From positions 5,107,414 through 5,171,413 of the forward strand of contig RPFO01000175.1 in NCBI GenBank assembly GCA_009746045.1: 64,000 nucleotides of DNA, written 5' to 3'. The stretch comes from Mesostigma viride (lineage: Eukaryota > Streptophyta > Mesostigmatophyceae > Mesostigmatales > Mesostigmataceae). Every line of letters begins with the position of its first letter. Position 1 is the first letter of the stretch. Both the position numbers and the translations under genes were made by a program. Of this stretch, positions 36,311-47,453 are shown in pieces. Under the pieces are notes generated by a model. The model was not told the DNA's origin. It did not search any database and worked only from the letters and a program-made list of their open reading frames with translations.

Positions 36311-36630
36311 AAATAGGGCTCCGAATGCCCTAGAACTTTGTACAAGGTCAGAACAACTCGTATTCGTCACCCTTGCAAAGTTACAGCATAATCTGATATC
36401 AATTATTGTTGCTATGCATGCAAGTGCAAGTGGTTTAGGTGGCCAGTTTTGGCCTTGGATCTGGAGTTAACTTAAGCAGGGAATACCACGTAAACTTAAC
36501 ATTTTGACTCAACTACTCCACCACTAGCCAGACACATCCCGGGGAGTCGTGGGATCCAATCCTAGGTCAATCCAACCATAAACTTGCCATGGGCCAGAAT
36601 TTATGTAAAAAAAAGGCCATTTCAAGGTGT
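36311..36630. other. Unassigned region
   Basis: No gene or repeat recognised. Confidence 0.5.
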
Positions 36631-36634
36631 TGTG

Positions 36635-36905
36635 TCAACTCAACTCAACTCAACTCAACTCAACTCAACTCAACTCAACTCAACTCAACTCAACTCAACT
36701 CAACTCAACTCAACTCAACTCAACTCAACTCAACTCAACTCAACTCAACTCAACTCAACTCAACTCAACTCAACTCAACTCAACTCAACTCAACTCAACT
36801 CAACTCAACTCAACTCAACTCAACTCAACTCAACTCAACTCAACTCAACTCAACTAAGTAACTCAACTCAACTCAACTCAACTCAACTCAACTCAACTCA
36901 ACTCA
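36635..36905 (+). repeat. (CTCAA)n microsatellite, third array
   Basis: About 53 units with one break (ACTAAGTAACT) near 36855. Confidence 0.98.
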
Positions 36906-37044
36906 ATGTTCACTGGGTCATGGGTGGGTGGGGGGCCTGGGGGGGGAGGAGAGACAGCCCCCACCCCCGGGTCCCGCAGATTGGGCTGTGGGGGGGTGAC
37001 CGGGTGACGGGTGCGCCCCCCCTCACCCCCCTGGGTCCACAGTT

Positions 37045-37345
37045 AGAGTGCATACATGTAGGTGGAAGTAGCCCAGAGTGTATTAAAAGCCATACGCCCC
37101 TTAAATTCATGGCTATTAATTAATAAATTAATTAGGAACATAACTCCGCTGGGAGTATATATGTAGCACATAGCCCTTACTTATCTAATTAATTAATTAA
37201 TTAATTAATTATAGACTCGTGCTCCCGTTGGGGAGTCACGGAGCATTAACCACATAGCCCTTGAGAAGGGGCATATGGCCTATAATACATTCTGAGCTAC
37301 TTCCTGCAAGGGTGGGAATGTAAAGGACACTTGCTCTAGGTGCGC
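37045..37345. repeat. Cluster of SINE-like repeats in opposing orientations
   Basis: Plus-strand copy 37060-37140 (GTAGCCCAGAGTGTATTAAA, CATACGCCCC, TTAA-rich tail) meets a minus-strand tail (GGAACATAACTCCGCTGGGA) and then a longer minus-strand copy at 37187-37345 with a (TTAA)n tail, the GCTCCCGTTGGGGAGTCACG module, GAGAAGGGGCATATGGCC and a GGTGCGCCACCTGGGGCACC head. Confidence 0.7.
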
Positions 37346-37437
37346 CACCTGGGGCACCTGCATCCCCATGATCTATCAAGCTATGCCAAGCTATAAGGCC
37401 CGGGAGCCTGTCATGGGGGGGAAGATCAGCATATAGC

Positions 37438-37545
37438 TTCTTCGGAAGATTCTCCCGATTTCTGGCCTGCGCTGGTTGTCTCCTTGATAGCTATACAATC
37501 ATATAATCATATAATCATATAAATGGTTGTCTCTTTGATATAATC
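37438..37545. repeat. Dispersed-repeat head plus ATAATCAT microrepeat
   Basis: GATTCTCCCGATTTCTGGCC followed by TGCGCTGGTTGTCTCCTTG (family of 21565-21735), then CATATAATCATATAATCATA and a second GGTTGTCTCTTTGATA. Confidence 0.65.
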
Positions 37546-37818
37546 AGAATCTGAATACAAGAGCTAGAGCGTCCACGGCATCTCAGCAGAGAGCAGCTCT
37601 CTGCATGCATGGGCACAGCATAATAACTAGATGAAGCTATAGACATAGGCATCATCTGGCGTGTGGCGCGTCATGGGCACACATGTACATGACTAATTAA
37701 TGTTCATAATAAATCAGCTGGTATAGTGCCGGTAGGAGGCGTGCATGTACAAGGCCATGGTCTATTCTACACTACTACTGCATGCTGTATTCCCCTAACT
37801 AAGCTGGGGCGGCTGGAG

Positions 37819-40258
37819 TCACTGGGGCCGCGGTGGTCGCTGGGGTCGCGTGCCAGGGCTTGTGGCCGACGTAGATGGCCGCCCCCTTCCAGTACGTCCG
37901 GCTGTCCCGCCTTGGTCTGCCGGAGCTGTCCAGAGGTAGGTCGGCCAGAGCTCCTGTCGCCGTTGTTGCTGCGCCGGGGTCAAGTCGTCGTCCACGAAGT
38001 GAAGGGAGTGTTCTCGCTCGAGCCGCTTGCGGCGTCTGAGAAACGAAATCTTGTCCGCTGGGCTCTTAAAGATGAGATCGAAGAATCTGGGGCACCCCTG
38101 CCTTACCCCGCGCGCGGGGAAGGCGGTGGGCTCACCAAGAAGGCCCAATCCCATGCGATCAAGGATTTTGCTCTCAAACGCACGTGCAAGCTTCACGGAA
38201 TTCTCACCTTCCTCCATGTCGAAGTTCTTGAGTATGACGTTAAAAAACTCAGTAAAGTTCAAGGGCTGCGCTTGGCGAGCTCGGCCTCCTCGCGGATTGA
38301 GGTCGAGCTGCTGCTGCTGGAGCTGTGCTGCAACGGCGGAGGTGGTGGAGGTGGTGTGTTGCTTAGCAGGTCCGCCAAGGTCTGGGTGGGAGGAGCATCG
38401 CCAGCCGGGCCAGCGAGGGCTGGCTTGGCGTCAATTAATGTCCTTCACCGCCTGGGCGGTGAGGCCTGCGGTGTTTTGCAGGACCTCGATGGCGATGGCA
38501 TTGTCCTGGAGGCGCTGGTCGATGTCGCGGAGCTGGGCGGTGATGGCGGCGGAGGAGGGGATGGTGGCGGTGGAGGAGGCGAGGAGGGTGGAGGTGGCGG
38601 TGGAGATGGTGGAGAGGAGGGGGAGCTCGGCAGTCAGCGTGCTGCCCATGGCCGCCACATCTGCAGCGATGGGGGCCATGCACGTGCTGCTCGAGGGCCT
38701 TGTTATTAAGGAGTGAGCGGATGGAGGACTCGGTTAAGGTGACCAGTGGTGAGGGGCGTGGGGGGCCAAAGCTCCTCGATGGAGCATCCAAGGAGGGAAA
38801 AGAGAGCGAATTGCTGGAGGTGGGGGCGGCGGAGGCTGGGGAAGGGGTCGAAAGTGTAGGCGCGCCTCTGGTGAGCATCAAAGAGGCGACCTAATTGGGT
38901 GAAGACCCTCTTCGAGGACACTGAGCACGTGCAGACATGGCTTGACTGCCTGGCTCTCGAGGCCCGTGCAGTGGGGCTCGAGGTCAGCAAGAAGACAGAG
39001 GCCCTGGCGGTTGGGCTCCCCAACTCACCGCCGCCCCTCTATCTCCTAGACGGCTCTCGAGTCCTGTATCGGGACCGCGTTAAGCTGCTGGGCATGCAGC
39101 CTGCTCCCCAGCTGCGATCGAGGTTGATGTGGACCATCGCATCTCCCTCGCCTGGCACGCTTTACGCCAGTACCGGGCCCTGTGGCGCAAGCCCCTGGGC
39201 AAGATCGAGAAACAGGACCTGTTCAAGGTCCTCGTGCTTCCTGTTCTCACGTATGGAGCCGAGACGTGGACCCTCACCGCCGACCTGGCCCGCAAGCTGG
39301 ACGGCGCGGTCACCAACATGCTGCGTTCCATTTTCAGAGTAGGATATGCTGCTCATGTCCGCAATGAGGACCTGTACCAGGGCATGCCCTATATCACCAG
39401 CACCATTAAGCAACGACGCCTGCAGCTAGTAGGGCACCTAGCTCGCACCAACCAGGTAGACACCTCACGTGGCCCCCCCGCAGGACTGCGACCAGCCCAG
39501 CCTGGCCGGCACCTCCTGACGTGGGCTGGGCCCAGTGATGTTAGACGCCGCAAGGCCCGCACCTTCAAAGAACAGCTAGTAGAGGACATGGGGGGCCTAG
39601 GCCTCTCCGTGATTTGGAAGAAGATGATGGACAAGGCCAAGTGGGCCCAGGTCATAGAGGACAACGAGCCCCCCCCAGTGGGGAAGCGCCCCCGTGTGCA
39701 ATCCCACGGGAGGCACGCCAGATAGCTCCCCTAGGGCAGCGTGCGGCTGCCTAGATAGATGTTGTAGTTAGAATGCTGTTAGATAGATGTAGTATGTAGC
39801 CAATGTAGATAGATTAGACCGGTAGGACTGTTTGCACCCATCCATCCATCCATCGGGGTTAATGCTCCGTGACTCCCCAACGGGAGCACGAGTCTAATTA
39901 ATTAATTAATTAATTGGGTGAAGAGCTGCTTGCACAGTTCAAGAAGCGAGGCGTGCGATCCAAAAAACACGCAGGCCAGGATGCGATCTTTGTTGAGCTT
40001 GTCAAAAAAGCCGGGCTGGCTGGCGTCAAAGTCGTACTCATCCAAATTCGGGTCGGCAGGGCGACTGCGCTTGGGTTCAGGCGATGCTGCTGGCGAGGCA
40101 AGCCCAGGAGGGGGCTCAGGGGCGACCACTAGAGCTTGGCTAGTGGCGCCGCTGCCCTCTGGGCCTGTGGGCGAAGCTGCAGCTGGAGCTGCAGACGTAT
40201 TTTCAGGGCCTAGCGCAGCCGCCAGGCTGCGTTGCGCAGAGGAGGGTTTGCTCGCCAT
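37819..40258 (-). pseudogene. LINE ORF1 copy A, interrupted by a younger LINE fragment
   Basis: Starts at the ATG at 40258 (MASKPSSAQRSLAAALGPEN). The N-terminal domain (ILACVFFGSHASLLELCKQL) runs to 39911, where a 1-kb plus-strand LINE fragment has been inserted. Skipping 38905-39910 and one TSD copy, the frame continues as QLGRLFDAHQRRAYTFD. A Ser/Thr/Ala coiled-coil region (LRDIDQRLQDNAIAIEVLQN, about 38431-38560) and the C-terminal RNA-binding domain (RGVRQGCPRFFDLIFKSPAD, DDDLTPAQQQRRQELWPTYL; 38262-37819) follow, with frameshifts. The C-terminal part has the layout of L1 ORF1p. Same family as 53820-54722 and 57400-57891. Confidence 0.75.
38905..39910 (+). mobile_element. 5'-truncated LINE inserted in ORF1 copy A
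   Basis: Flanked by a 13-bp duplication TAATTGGGTGAAG (38892-38904 and 39911-39923). It begins inside RT just after the ADDT motif (TLFEDTEHVQTW), carries the ORF2 C-terminus (VLPVLTYGAETWTLTADLAR ... VGKRPR) to the stop at about 39725, one frameshift near 39100, then the 3' UTR: CCAT repeats, GGGGTTAATGCTCCGTGACT, CCCCAACGGGAGCACGAG and a (TTAA)n tail. TSD, 5' truncation and simple-repeat tail are the marks of target-primed reverse transcription. Confidence 0.92.
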
Positions 40259-40510
40259 AATAGTGCGTAATGGCGTCGGGAAAATATTTCAGCGTATGCG
40301 TAGACCTTAGAAAGATGCCGTGGTGCTTTGCGTAATAGCTGCAGGCAGGTCACAATACTGCGTTACATCTGTAACCGATGGTAGTAGCAGATGCGCCTAG
40401 AAAAGACGCATCGGTTGCAAGTGATCTGACTGCATTTGGGGCTCAGACGCGCAAAAGTTCTGAGCTCCGCCGTCAGCCATGTCCGCTCGTGGCTCGTGGC
40501 ATGTCCTCGT
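40259..40510 (-). other. 5' UTR of LINE copy A
   Basis: Minus-strand phrases CGACGCCATTACGCACTATT before the ATG and GGAGCTCAGAACTTTTGCGC further up match the sequence before the ORF1 copy at 53820 (CGACGCTATTACGCAATATA, GGAGCTCATAACTTTCAC), so the two share a promoter/5' UTR. Confidence 0.6.
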
Positions 40511-40524
40511 ATTGGCGGAGGTAT

Positions 40525-40600
40525 GTTCTTAATTAATTAATTAATTAATTAATTAGGAGCATAACTCCGTTGGGAGTATATGCAGCACATATGTTCTTCA
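40525..40600 (-). repeat. SINE-like tail with (TTAA)n
   Basis: TTAA run 40529-40554, then GGAGCATAACTCCGTTGGGA and GTATATGCAGCACATA; minus-strand version of the 58345-58397 tail. Confidence 0.65.
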
Positions 40601-41580
40601 TTAATGTGCACAATATGTTCTTCAATTCATGCCAGAGCACCAGCTGGCTGGCTTCAAAGAAGTGTGATCTCACACTTCTCGACAGGACTATGGCACTTAT
40701 GGCGATACAGCACTGCGACAGCATGCATGTACAGATTACAAAATAATTGAACATTGGCCACATCAGTTGTCTCGTTGATGTGTACGTGTCATATTTCATG
40801 TTAGAAATTAGCCAAGTACTCCCTTGCATGCCTCTACGCATGACGTGCAAGTACTTACTTCTTCATACATGTCTGCACCGTCTCTGTTGTATGCTCATTG
40901 ACACATCTCAAATTTGATCCCTGCGCTGATTGTCTGATTGATATCTTCAATTGCCGGGGATGTCTCAGTCATTCTTGCACATAACATCATGCCGCGGTCG
41001 CCTTCTGCAGCTATAATAATCTCACTTATAATGCAGCTATAATAGTCTCACTTAATAATATTGGATTAACCGATGCCACAATCACCACGGAAAGTACATC
41101 AACAGTTCATGCTGAAGCAAAGTCAAATGCTTTGCCACATGGGAGGGAGCATGCTTTTGGCCTGGACCGCATGATGGCCAGTGCGTTTGTTTGCAACGCT
41201 TTGCGAGCGCAAACCTCCAGTACTGTTGGGTCACTTTGTCAAGCAATAATGGGCAGGCAGGGTGACATGCATGCATTTTAATCTGTCAGCCACGGCCGCC
41301 AGAATTGCGGACACCATGAAAAAACAAGTTACCACAAGGAACTCACGGGGACCCCCCTTTGACACCAGCTGGGGACAAGTCAGCTGGTGCCTCACGCCCA
41401 CCATTCCCTCGAGGATGACTTAACAGCACCTGCACACGATAGCTGGACGCGTACCAGCGGAAGAGACGCGCAATGGATTTTTCGATGGACCAGATGGAGC
41501 ATGGACCCGAGAGGCAACTACCGCCAGTTACCCTCCCGCCTTCATCAAGTGATACCCTTGCGCCTTCAGCCAAAGAGTGA
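40601..41580. other. Unassigned region
   Basis: No gene or repeat recognised. Confidence 0.5.
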
Positions 41581-42110
41581 GCCCAGCCCCCGTGCCTTCA
41601 TAGAGGTGGACCATCAAGCCTTTTTTGTGAGCTCACTTTAGCCTTCATGAATAAAGTGATGTGCTCAAGCAATCCTCGCGCCCTGTTTCAGCGACACGCT
41701 CACGTGCGCCTGTATCATGTGGGGCCCTCACGCCAGTGGGGCCGTCTCACTTTCTTTAACAAAGGCCTTCATGCCGTCACGGGATACAATGGGATAATAT
41801 GCCATGGGCCCCCACGCTGTCATGGGCAGCACGTGCAACGATCCTGTAGTACGAAGTGCGATGGTTGAGTACTCACAATGGTGGATGACCTACGATGGTT
41901 GATTACGTAAGATCCGGTGCCAGCATCAGCCCTTCATGAGAAACAGGCGAACCCCTCATGCCTTGATCACGTGAGACTACTATCATGGACGTGCCCCCCT
42001 CATGCCTTCACGGTCACCGGAGCGAGAGGCAGGAGTTCAACTCCTCATGCCTTCAAACGGACATCAACTATGCCACCCTCCTCATGCCTTCATGGACACG
42101 AGCGACAGGT
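41581..42110 (+). repeat. Degenerate CTCATGCCTTCA repeats
   Basis: CTCATGCCTTCA or CCTTCATG phrases recur irregularly at about 41600, 41642, 41763, 41930, 41955, 42000, 42043 and 42080. Frames through it are not convincing. Confidence 0.6.
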
Positions 42111-42212
42111 AGGTGTTCCAGACAATCGCACAGGTGGACATGTAGATTACACGCATGTGCAGCGGGACCAGCCTGCAGTGTGGGGCCCAAGGAGGGGACG
42201 GGGTTGGGGGGC

Positions 42213-42238
42213 AAGTTCGGGGGGGGGGGGGGGGGGGC
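42213..42238. repeat. G homopolymer run
   Basis: About 20 consecutive G. Indels in such runs are common sequencing errors. Confidence 0.9.
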
Positions 42239-43229
42239 GAAGGGGGCAAAAAAGCAGGGGGTCAGGGGGGCCGAGGGGTCAGGGGTTTGAGGGGTTTAGG
42301 GGGTACTGGAGCAACACGCATTGAAGGGAGAGGGAAGAGGTCGGGCGTGAAGGAGGAGACGATGGAGTTCAGTGCAACAAAACAGATGGCAACATGAAGG
42401 CGAGGGAAACAATTATTAAAGGCGGGTGAAAGGGGGGACATGGCTGCTGGGAAGGATAACCGAATGCACGCCGCTTTCCTCCCAGCCACTTGCACTAAAA
42501 CAGGCCCTCCTCATTTCAATCAAAACAGCCTTCGTTCATATTACTGCATAAAGATTGCTCACAGCGGTTTCGACCGCGGCGTGCAAGGGTGGCACGTTGG
42601 GCTGGGCAGAACTGCTGGATAGGCGACTGATACGGCAAGTCAAACGTTCGGAAGGACTGCCCGTAACATCCAGCCCTGGTCGCGCAACGCGGCACATCTG
42701 GCAAGGAGCTGTTTAGGTTCTAAACCGAGACAGCTGGGCGGGCACAGAAAGCTTCCAGGCCAGAGAGGGGGAACGTCAAGTTGCGCTTGAGGAGGATGCG
42801 CGCTCCATGCGGTGCCCCTACGAGGCGCAAGGACATCGGTGGGGGCCCGTTTGCCCGGTGGGGGCTCTGGCTAATGGTGGAGGGTTTAGGGTTGAAAGTT
42901 GAGGGTTTAGGGACGAGAAGTATGCAGACAGACAAGGGCTGGGATAAGCCCGGCCCGGGAGGGAAGGCGAGTGGCGGGAGGGCAACGGTGTAATGTCGAC
43001 CAAAACTATACCATGGATGTGTGAGCTTGTTTACATGCAAGCGACCTGCCCTCTCGGCCCCTCCCTCGGGCATTTACGACAGGATAGATGCATGTGGATC
43101 GAAGCGGGATGAAAGGTACCTCCTCAAAAGTTGGTCCCCCGTGACTCTCCCAACAGAGGCGCGTGAATGAATGACAGATAGATGCATGTCTCATCACACC
43201 GCGGGCAGGGCGGTCTGAGTTCCAGCCAC
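42239..43229. other. Region downstream of the Mpv17-like exons, last exon not found
   Basis: The final Mpv17 exon should lie here or further left on the minus strand. Candidate frames (for example 42720-42840 minus) lack the expected Trp/Asn-rich ending and were not accepted. Confidence 0.4.
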
Positions 43230-45047
43230 GTACCCAAAGTTGATCATGGAGGCAGGGACCCAGAACGTCCACCCTGCGACAAACAAATGTGTGGGGCCCC
43301 GGCCAGCAGAAAGCAAAGGTGAGGGCAACGGTAAGGGCCAATGAGAACAAGTTTTGAACCATGCCTTCCACAAGATTCACGTGCTAACATCCGGTGCGCG
43401 TATGCGCGCTGACTTGCGCGGATGCAGGCACGCGTGTGTGTGCATGCATGCAGACGCGCAGGCGTGCGGGAGCGCAGGCAGCAAGCAGATGGCCATGACC
43501 GTGGCGCATCGCGTAGTTAGCCAAGATGAGAGGGACTGTTCATCGATCCATGGGATGAGAGGGACTCTTCCTCCATCCACCATCCATGGGATGAGAGGGA
43601 CAGCTCAATCATCGATGCGCACGTGGCCACAGGTGAACGCTAGGGGAGTGGATCAGTGGGTGCGAGGGGAATGGGGACAAGCGGAGTCCCAGGAACCCGG
43701 CTGCCCCTAGCTCTTACGATAGAAATGTACAGATAGGGAATGTGGATAGGCTCAAACAAATAGGGACATACAGATAGGGACATTCAGATAGGGACATACA
43801 GATAGGGACATTCAAATAGGGACAAACCGATGCAGACCAGGCCTGCGCTGGCTGCCTCCTTGGTACCTCTCACGACAGGGGCATACTTGTTCAGGTACAA
43901 GGCAACACATTTCCACCCCCGCTCATCTCCATAATCCTGAAACGACTCGACAAACACGGATAAGATGATGGCAGGCTCAAGCTACCATGGTGCGGATTCT
44001 CCCGATTTCTGGCCTGCGCTGGTTGTCTCATGGCTACAATGGTCACTATAGTATAGTAATGCCTGGCCTGCGCAGGTCGTCTCATGGACACCATGGTCAC
44101 TATAGGATAGTAATGCCTGGCCTGCGCTGGTTGTCTCATAGCTACCATGGTCACTATAGGGACACACCTCGCACAGTCGTCTTCACAAAGTCCGCCTGGT
44201 ACTTTGCGGGCAGCTCCTTGGCCTTCCCTTGCAGCACGAAGTTCCAGCCAAACACGACCGCGACGACGATGGGTCCCAGGATGACCTGGTTCAGGAACAC
44301 CTGGCGGGAAATCCGTCATACCCAACCGGTGCAGCGGTGGCAGGGTGACCATGGCACAATGGGGCACACAATGGGCATGCTCACAGTGGGATATTCACCA
44401 CCGTGGGAGAAATGTCAGTTGGACATGTGGTTGGCATGCCACCCATGTTGCAGGGAAACATCAGGCATGTCATTCAGGACAACAACGCCAGGCATTGTTT
44501 TGAAGGTAAACGCCAGGCACTGTTCTGAAGGTAAATGCCAGGCACTGTTTTGAAGGTGGGCAAACTGCTGCACATGCATGCAGATTTCTGGCCTGCGCTG
44601 GTCGTCTCATGAATACCACGATTATAGTGTCTCATTGTTACCATGGTCACTATAGTAGAGTAATGCTATGCTGGCGCTGGTCGTCTCATGGATACATGCA
44701 GTCGGACACACGGACACAAGGCTTTGCTACAGCTCAGGCAGATTATTTATTATATTACTATTGGCATACCACGAGTCTATCTTGTCTGGCTCTGTTTCGC
44801 AGGTCAGGGGGGCATGGGTTGGCACAAGCAGATATGGAAGGAAAGGCAGACATGTGTGTTGGTGCGACGACAGCTGGCAACTATTCGCTCCTCGAGAGAA
44901 AGGAACCCACACGGTCCTACGAAACCCGCAACCCATTAAACTTCCAAAAAGTAAAAAGTAATATTTGCACTTAACGCCACCTGAAAAAGGCATTTGCCTG
45001 GCACACACAGATAGGGAAGGTGAGATGCGGCCGCAGGTGAGACTGCA

Positions 45048-45079
<32 letters not shown>

Positions 45080-46105
45080 CGGGGGGCAGGAGAAGGGGAG
45101 AAGAGACGGAGGGAGGTTTGGTTGTGGTGCGAGTGGGCAAGACAAACGAAAGCAGTGAGCCCCCCATCACCCAAGTGGTGCGCATGGTTTGCTGGGTGTC
45201 AATGCAACGGGCAATATGCCATGAAGGGAGATGAATATCAGCAGGGCTGTAAATACATATGTTATAACTACCATATACTGTCTGGCACAAATTATATATT
45301 TGTTTGTCTATGTGATCCGCAACCAAACCTACGGGAACGCAACGAGTGACAACATGCACTTGACAATCAGCCCATTGTGAGCGAGGCCAATTGTGTCAGA
45401 GGGGTAACAAACCTTGGCGGCGAAGGCAGCAAGATCTCCCTTCGGAAACATCTTGTCCAGAGCGGAGTACCAGACGTGCGAGAACGGGCCGTAGAATATG
45501 AAGCCGTAGCTGAACATGCGCAACGAGCGTATGAAGTCGTGGCCGTCCACGCTCTTGGCCAGGACTCCCCTCTTCACGGCCTCTGCTCGCTTATGCCGCT
45601 CCAGTGTCTGTCCGATGGTGTCGCCCGTCAGGGTCAGCGCGCCGACAGTTGCGGCTGTCTTCCACGTAAACGTGCGACCAGAGCTTTTCGCCTGCGGCTC
45701 TTTCGCAGCATTCTGTAGCCCAAGCATACGGCAGACGATATCACGAAGATATGAGGCGACGAAAGGACAATCCAGTGGCTGCATTGAAGTTTGAAAAAGG
45801 TTTGTTGCCCGCATCCCTTCCTATCTCCCCCAGCCGCTTCCTTTCATCGCAGCGTGCTACTAGACTGGAATTCTAGCCTAATATCCGAATTTATTTATTT
45901 TACTAAAAAAACGGAAAGCAGGATCAAACGGAGTAAGAGTAAGAATCGGTACCTCGCCTGACGCTTGGGCCTCATTTGAGGCGCGGCAGCGGAGGGACCG
46001 CTGAGACGAGCAAAGCGATCGCAACGATACCGGTCGTCGGAATGCCGACTCGGAGGAGCAGAACGGGCTTGGAAATCCAAAGCTGAACCATCCGCGAGCC
46101 GCCAT
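43230..46105 (-). CDS. Mpv17/PMP22 family membrane protein, plastid-type N-terminus, last exon missing
   Basis: Four minus-strand exons join in phase: 46105-45953, 45712-45413, 44300-44168 and 43273 to about 43230, with introns of 240, 1112 and 894 bp and GT...AG ends (GTACCG, GTTTGT, GTGTGT donors; CTACAG, GCCAG, TCGCAG acceptors). Exon 1 (MAARGWFSFGFPSPF...RCRASNEAQ) is Ser/Arg-rich with almost no acidic residues, like a chloroplast transit peptide. Exon 2 has TLTGDTIGQ, HDFIRSLRM and YGPFSHVWYSALD; exon 3 NQVILGPIVVAVVF; exon 4 GWTFWVPASMINFGY. These are the family blocks in order. Family members are small four-helix proteins of inner organelle or peroxisomal membranes, some acting as channels. 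About 210 aa are accounted for; a last exon of 25-35 residues is expected. The DQ usual before GP is NQ here. Confidence 0.85.
43490..43600 (+). repeat. CATGGGATGAGAGGGAC minisatellite
   Basis: Three units of (C)CATGGGATGAGAGGGAC separated by CATC-rich spacers. Confidence 0.8.
43735..43825 (+). repeat. ATAGGGACATACAG tandem repeat
   Basis: About six units of GATAGGGACATACA or GATAGGGACATTCA. Confidence 0.85.
44008..44160 (+). repeat. 54-bp tandem repeat in Mpv17 intron 3
   Basis: Three units starting GGCCTGCGCTGGTTGTCTCA and containing CATGGTCACTATAG, head to tail next to a dispersed-repeat copy (43895-44035). A further 1.5 units lie at 44590-44700 in intron 2. Confidence 0.85.
45049..45079. 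repeat. G homopolymer run in Mpv17 intron 2
   Basis: About 30 consecutive G, followed by C and more G. Confidence 0.95.
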
Positions 46106-47453
46106 TCTAGAAAAAAAGCATGTATAACACTCAGGCAACTTATTAATGTCAGCGGTAAAAATTTAGATTTACACACCATGCACGAAGAAAGCCCGACGAA
46201 AACCACGTCGCAGAGACAGCTACCTACCCATGTTCACTGCAGTTTGCGCGCGGGCCAGGCGCGGGCAAAAATTTACTCCGAAAGCGAGCGCGAAATCTCT
46301 GCTTTCGATCGAAGACGACTTCGTATGTGAAGTGTTGTTACTTGTTAGATAACTTATGTTAGTACCCAAATCATGCCTAATCCCCAAATAGTAGATCATA
46401 TCTGAGGCCTTAGGTCTTTACTCTATACCCTATACCTGCACAGAAGTTACTGTAGTCTGTAGGGAAGCCTTGCCTATGTACGTGTACACAGTACATAGGG
46501 CCAGCATGAAGAGAACTGCTGTACTGTACTCCGCACTACAGTTACTGCGGAGATCGGGGGTCCGGGCGTCCGGGCCTCCAGGGCACCCCGCACCACCGTC
46601 CACTGCACCATACTGTAGAATGGCCGACGCGCCAGCCAGACCACGCCGCGCCTAGCCGGCACACGACTTAGAATTCTAAAGCGCGGGAAACAGGGCATGT
46701 GTAGCTTGTGTCACTGGACCAGCTGCTGTTGTTGTTGCCCACGCCGCACATGGGCAGCAGAGATTCGATAAGGGCCAGCACTGTGTGGTCACGAGGGCCG
46801 ACTGTCAAGTACGGAGTTGTGCCAGCACTAGGCGGCAGAATGAGCGAACGGGTGCTCAACTAGTCTCGTTCGGGCAATAACCAGCGTGGGATCCAATGAA
46901 CTGGCTTTGATTTGACAGCCGCACCGATGTTGGCACGCGGCGCTGTGGCACAACAAATCGCATTTGCGATAAAGGGCATCTCCGCGGTATCATACCAGAA
47001 AGATTCCAACGTTCTCGGAAACGCCTGCAAAATATGTGCCGATATGCCCCTCGCCAAGAAACTTGAACGTGACGTGAATGGGCCACGGGTGTCGAATATG
47101 CCGAATGCTCAGGAAACAGCGTACGTCTCATCTCAGCCATGCGCTAAGGTTATTGCGTCGGTTTAGCCCTAGTAATACCAGGCGCACCAGTAGGATTCCT
47201 TTTTCGAGAATTTATTTCGGGAATGTTCCTCTAGTCGGCATCTCTCGGTAGGCCGAACCTTGGGTAGCTTTTCTCGTTGGCAGTTGGGCAGCCTTCGCTG
47301 GACGCTGCCGGACATTTGGCTGCCATGCCTGACTTAACCGCCCGCTCCGGTGTGCTTAGGTGTTTTCGATGGTGCTAACATTTGCTAACTCGGACGGTTC
47401 GGTAGAGTAATAGTACACGGCATTTGTATAGCCCAGTCGTCGTTCAGGTTACG
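46106..47453. promoter_or_regulatory. Divergent intergenic region between the Mpv17-like and SPX genes
   Basis: The two start codons face away from each other 1.35 kb apart, so both promoters lie here. The short frames in it (46470-46860, 46860-47166) resemble no family I know. GAATATGC at 47094-47101 fits the P1BS motif (see separate entry). Confidence 0.6.
47094..47101. promoter_or_regulatory. P1BS-like site GAATATGC upstream of the SPX gene
   Basis: Matches GNATATNC, the palindromic site bound by PHR/PSR1-type MYB factors that activate phosphate-starvation genes, including plant SPX genes. It lies 353 bp before the SPX ATG. One match of an 8-base motif with two free positions could be chance. 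Confidence 0.3.

Noticed and set aside
37726-38709. 327-codon plus-strand frame
   Set aside because: Antisense to LINE ORF1 copy A, whose minus-strand frames match other ORF1 copies.
42720-42840. Candidate last exon of the Mpv17-like gene (minus strand, RILLKRNLTFPLSG)
   Set aside because: Lacks the conserved W-N ending of the family and no fitting acceptor phase was found.
42880-42915. Two TTTAGGG motifs resembling plant telomere repeats
   Set aside because: Only two spaced copies, no array; compatible with chance.
44936-45174. Poly-Pro frames on the minus strand
   Set aside because: Produced by the G30 homopolymer in an Mpv17 intron.
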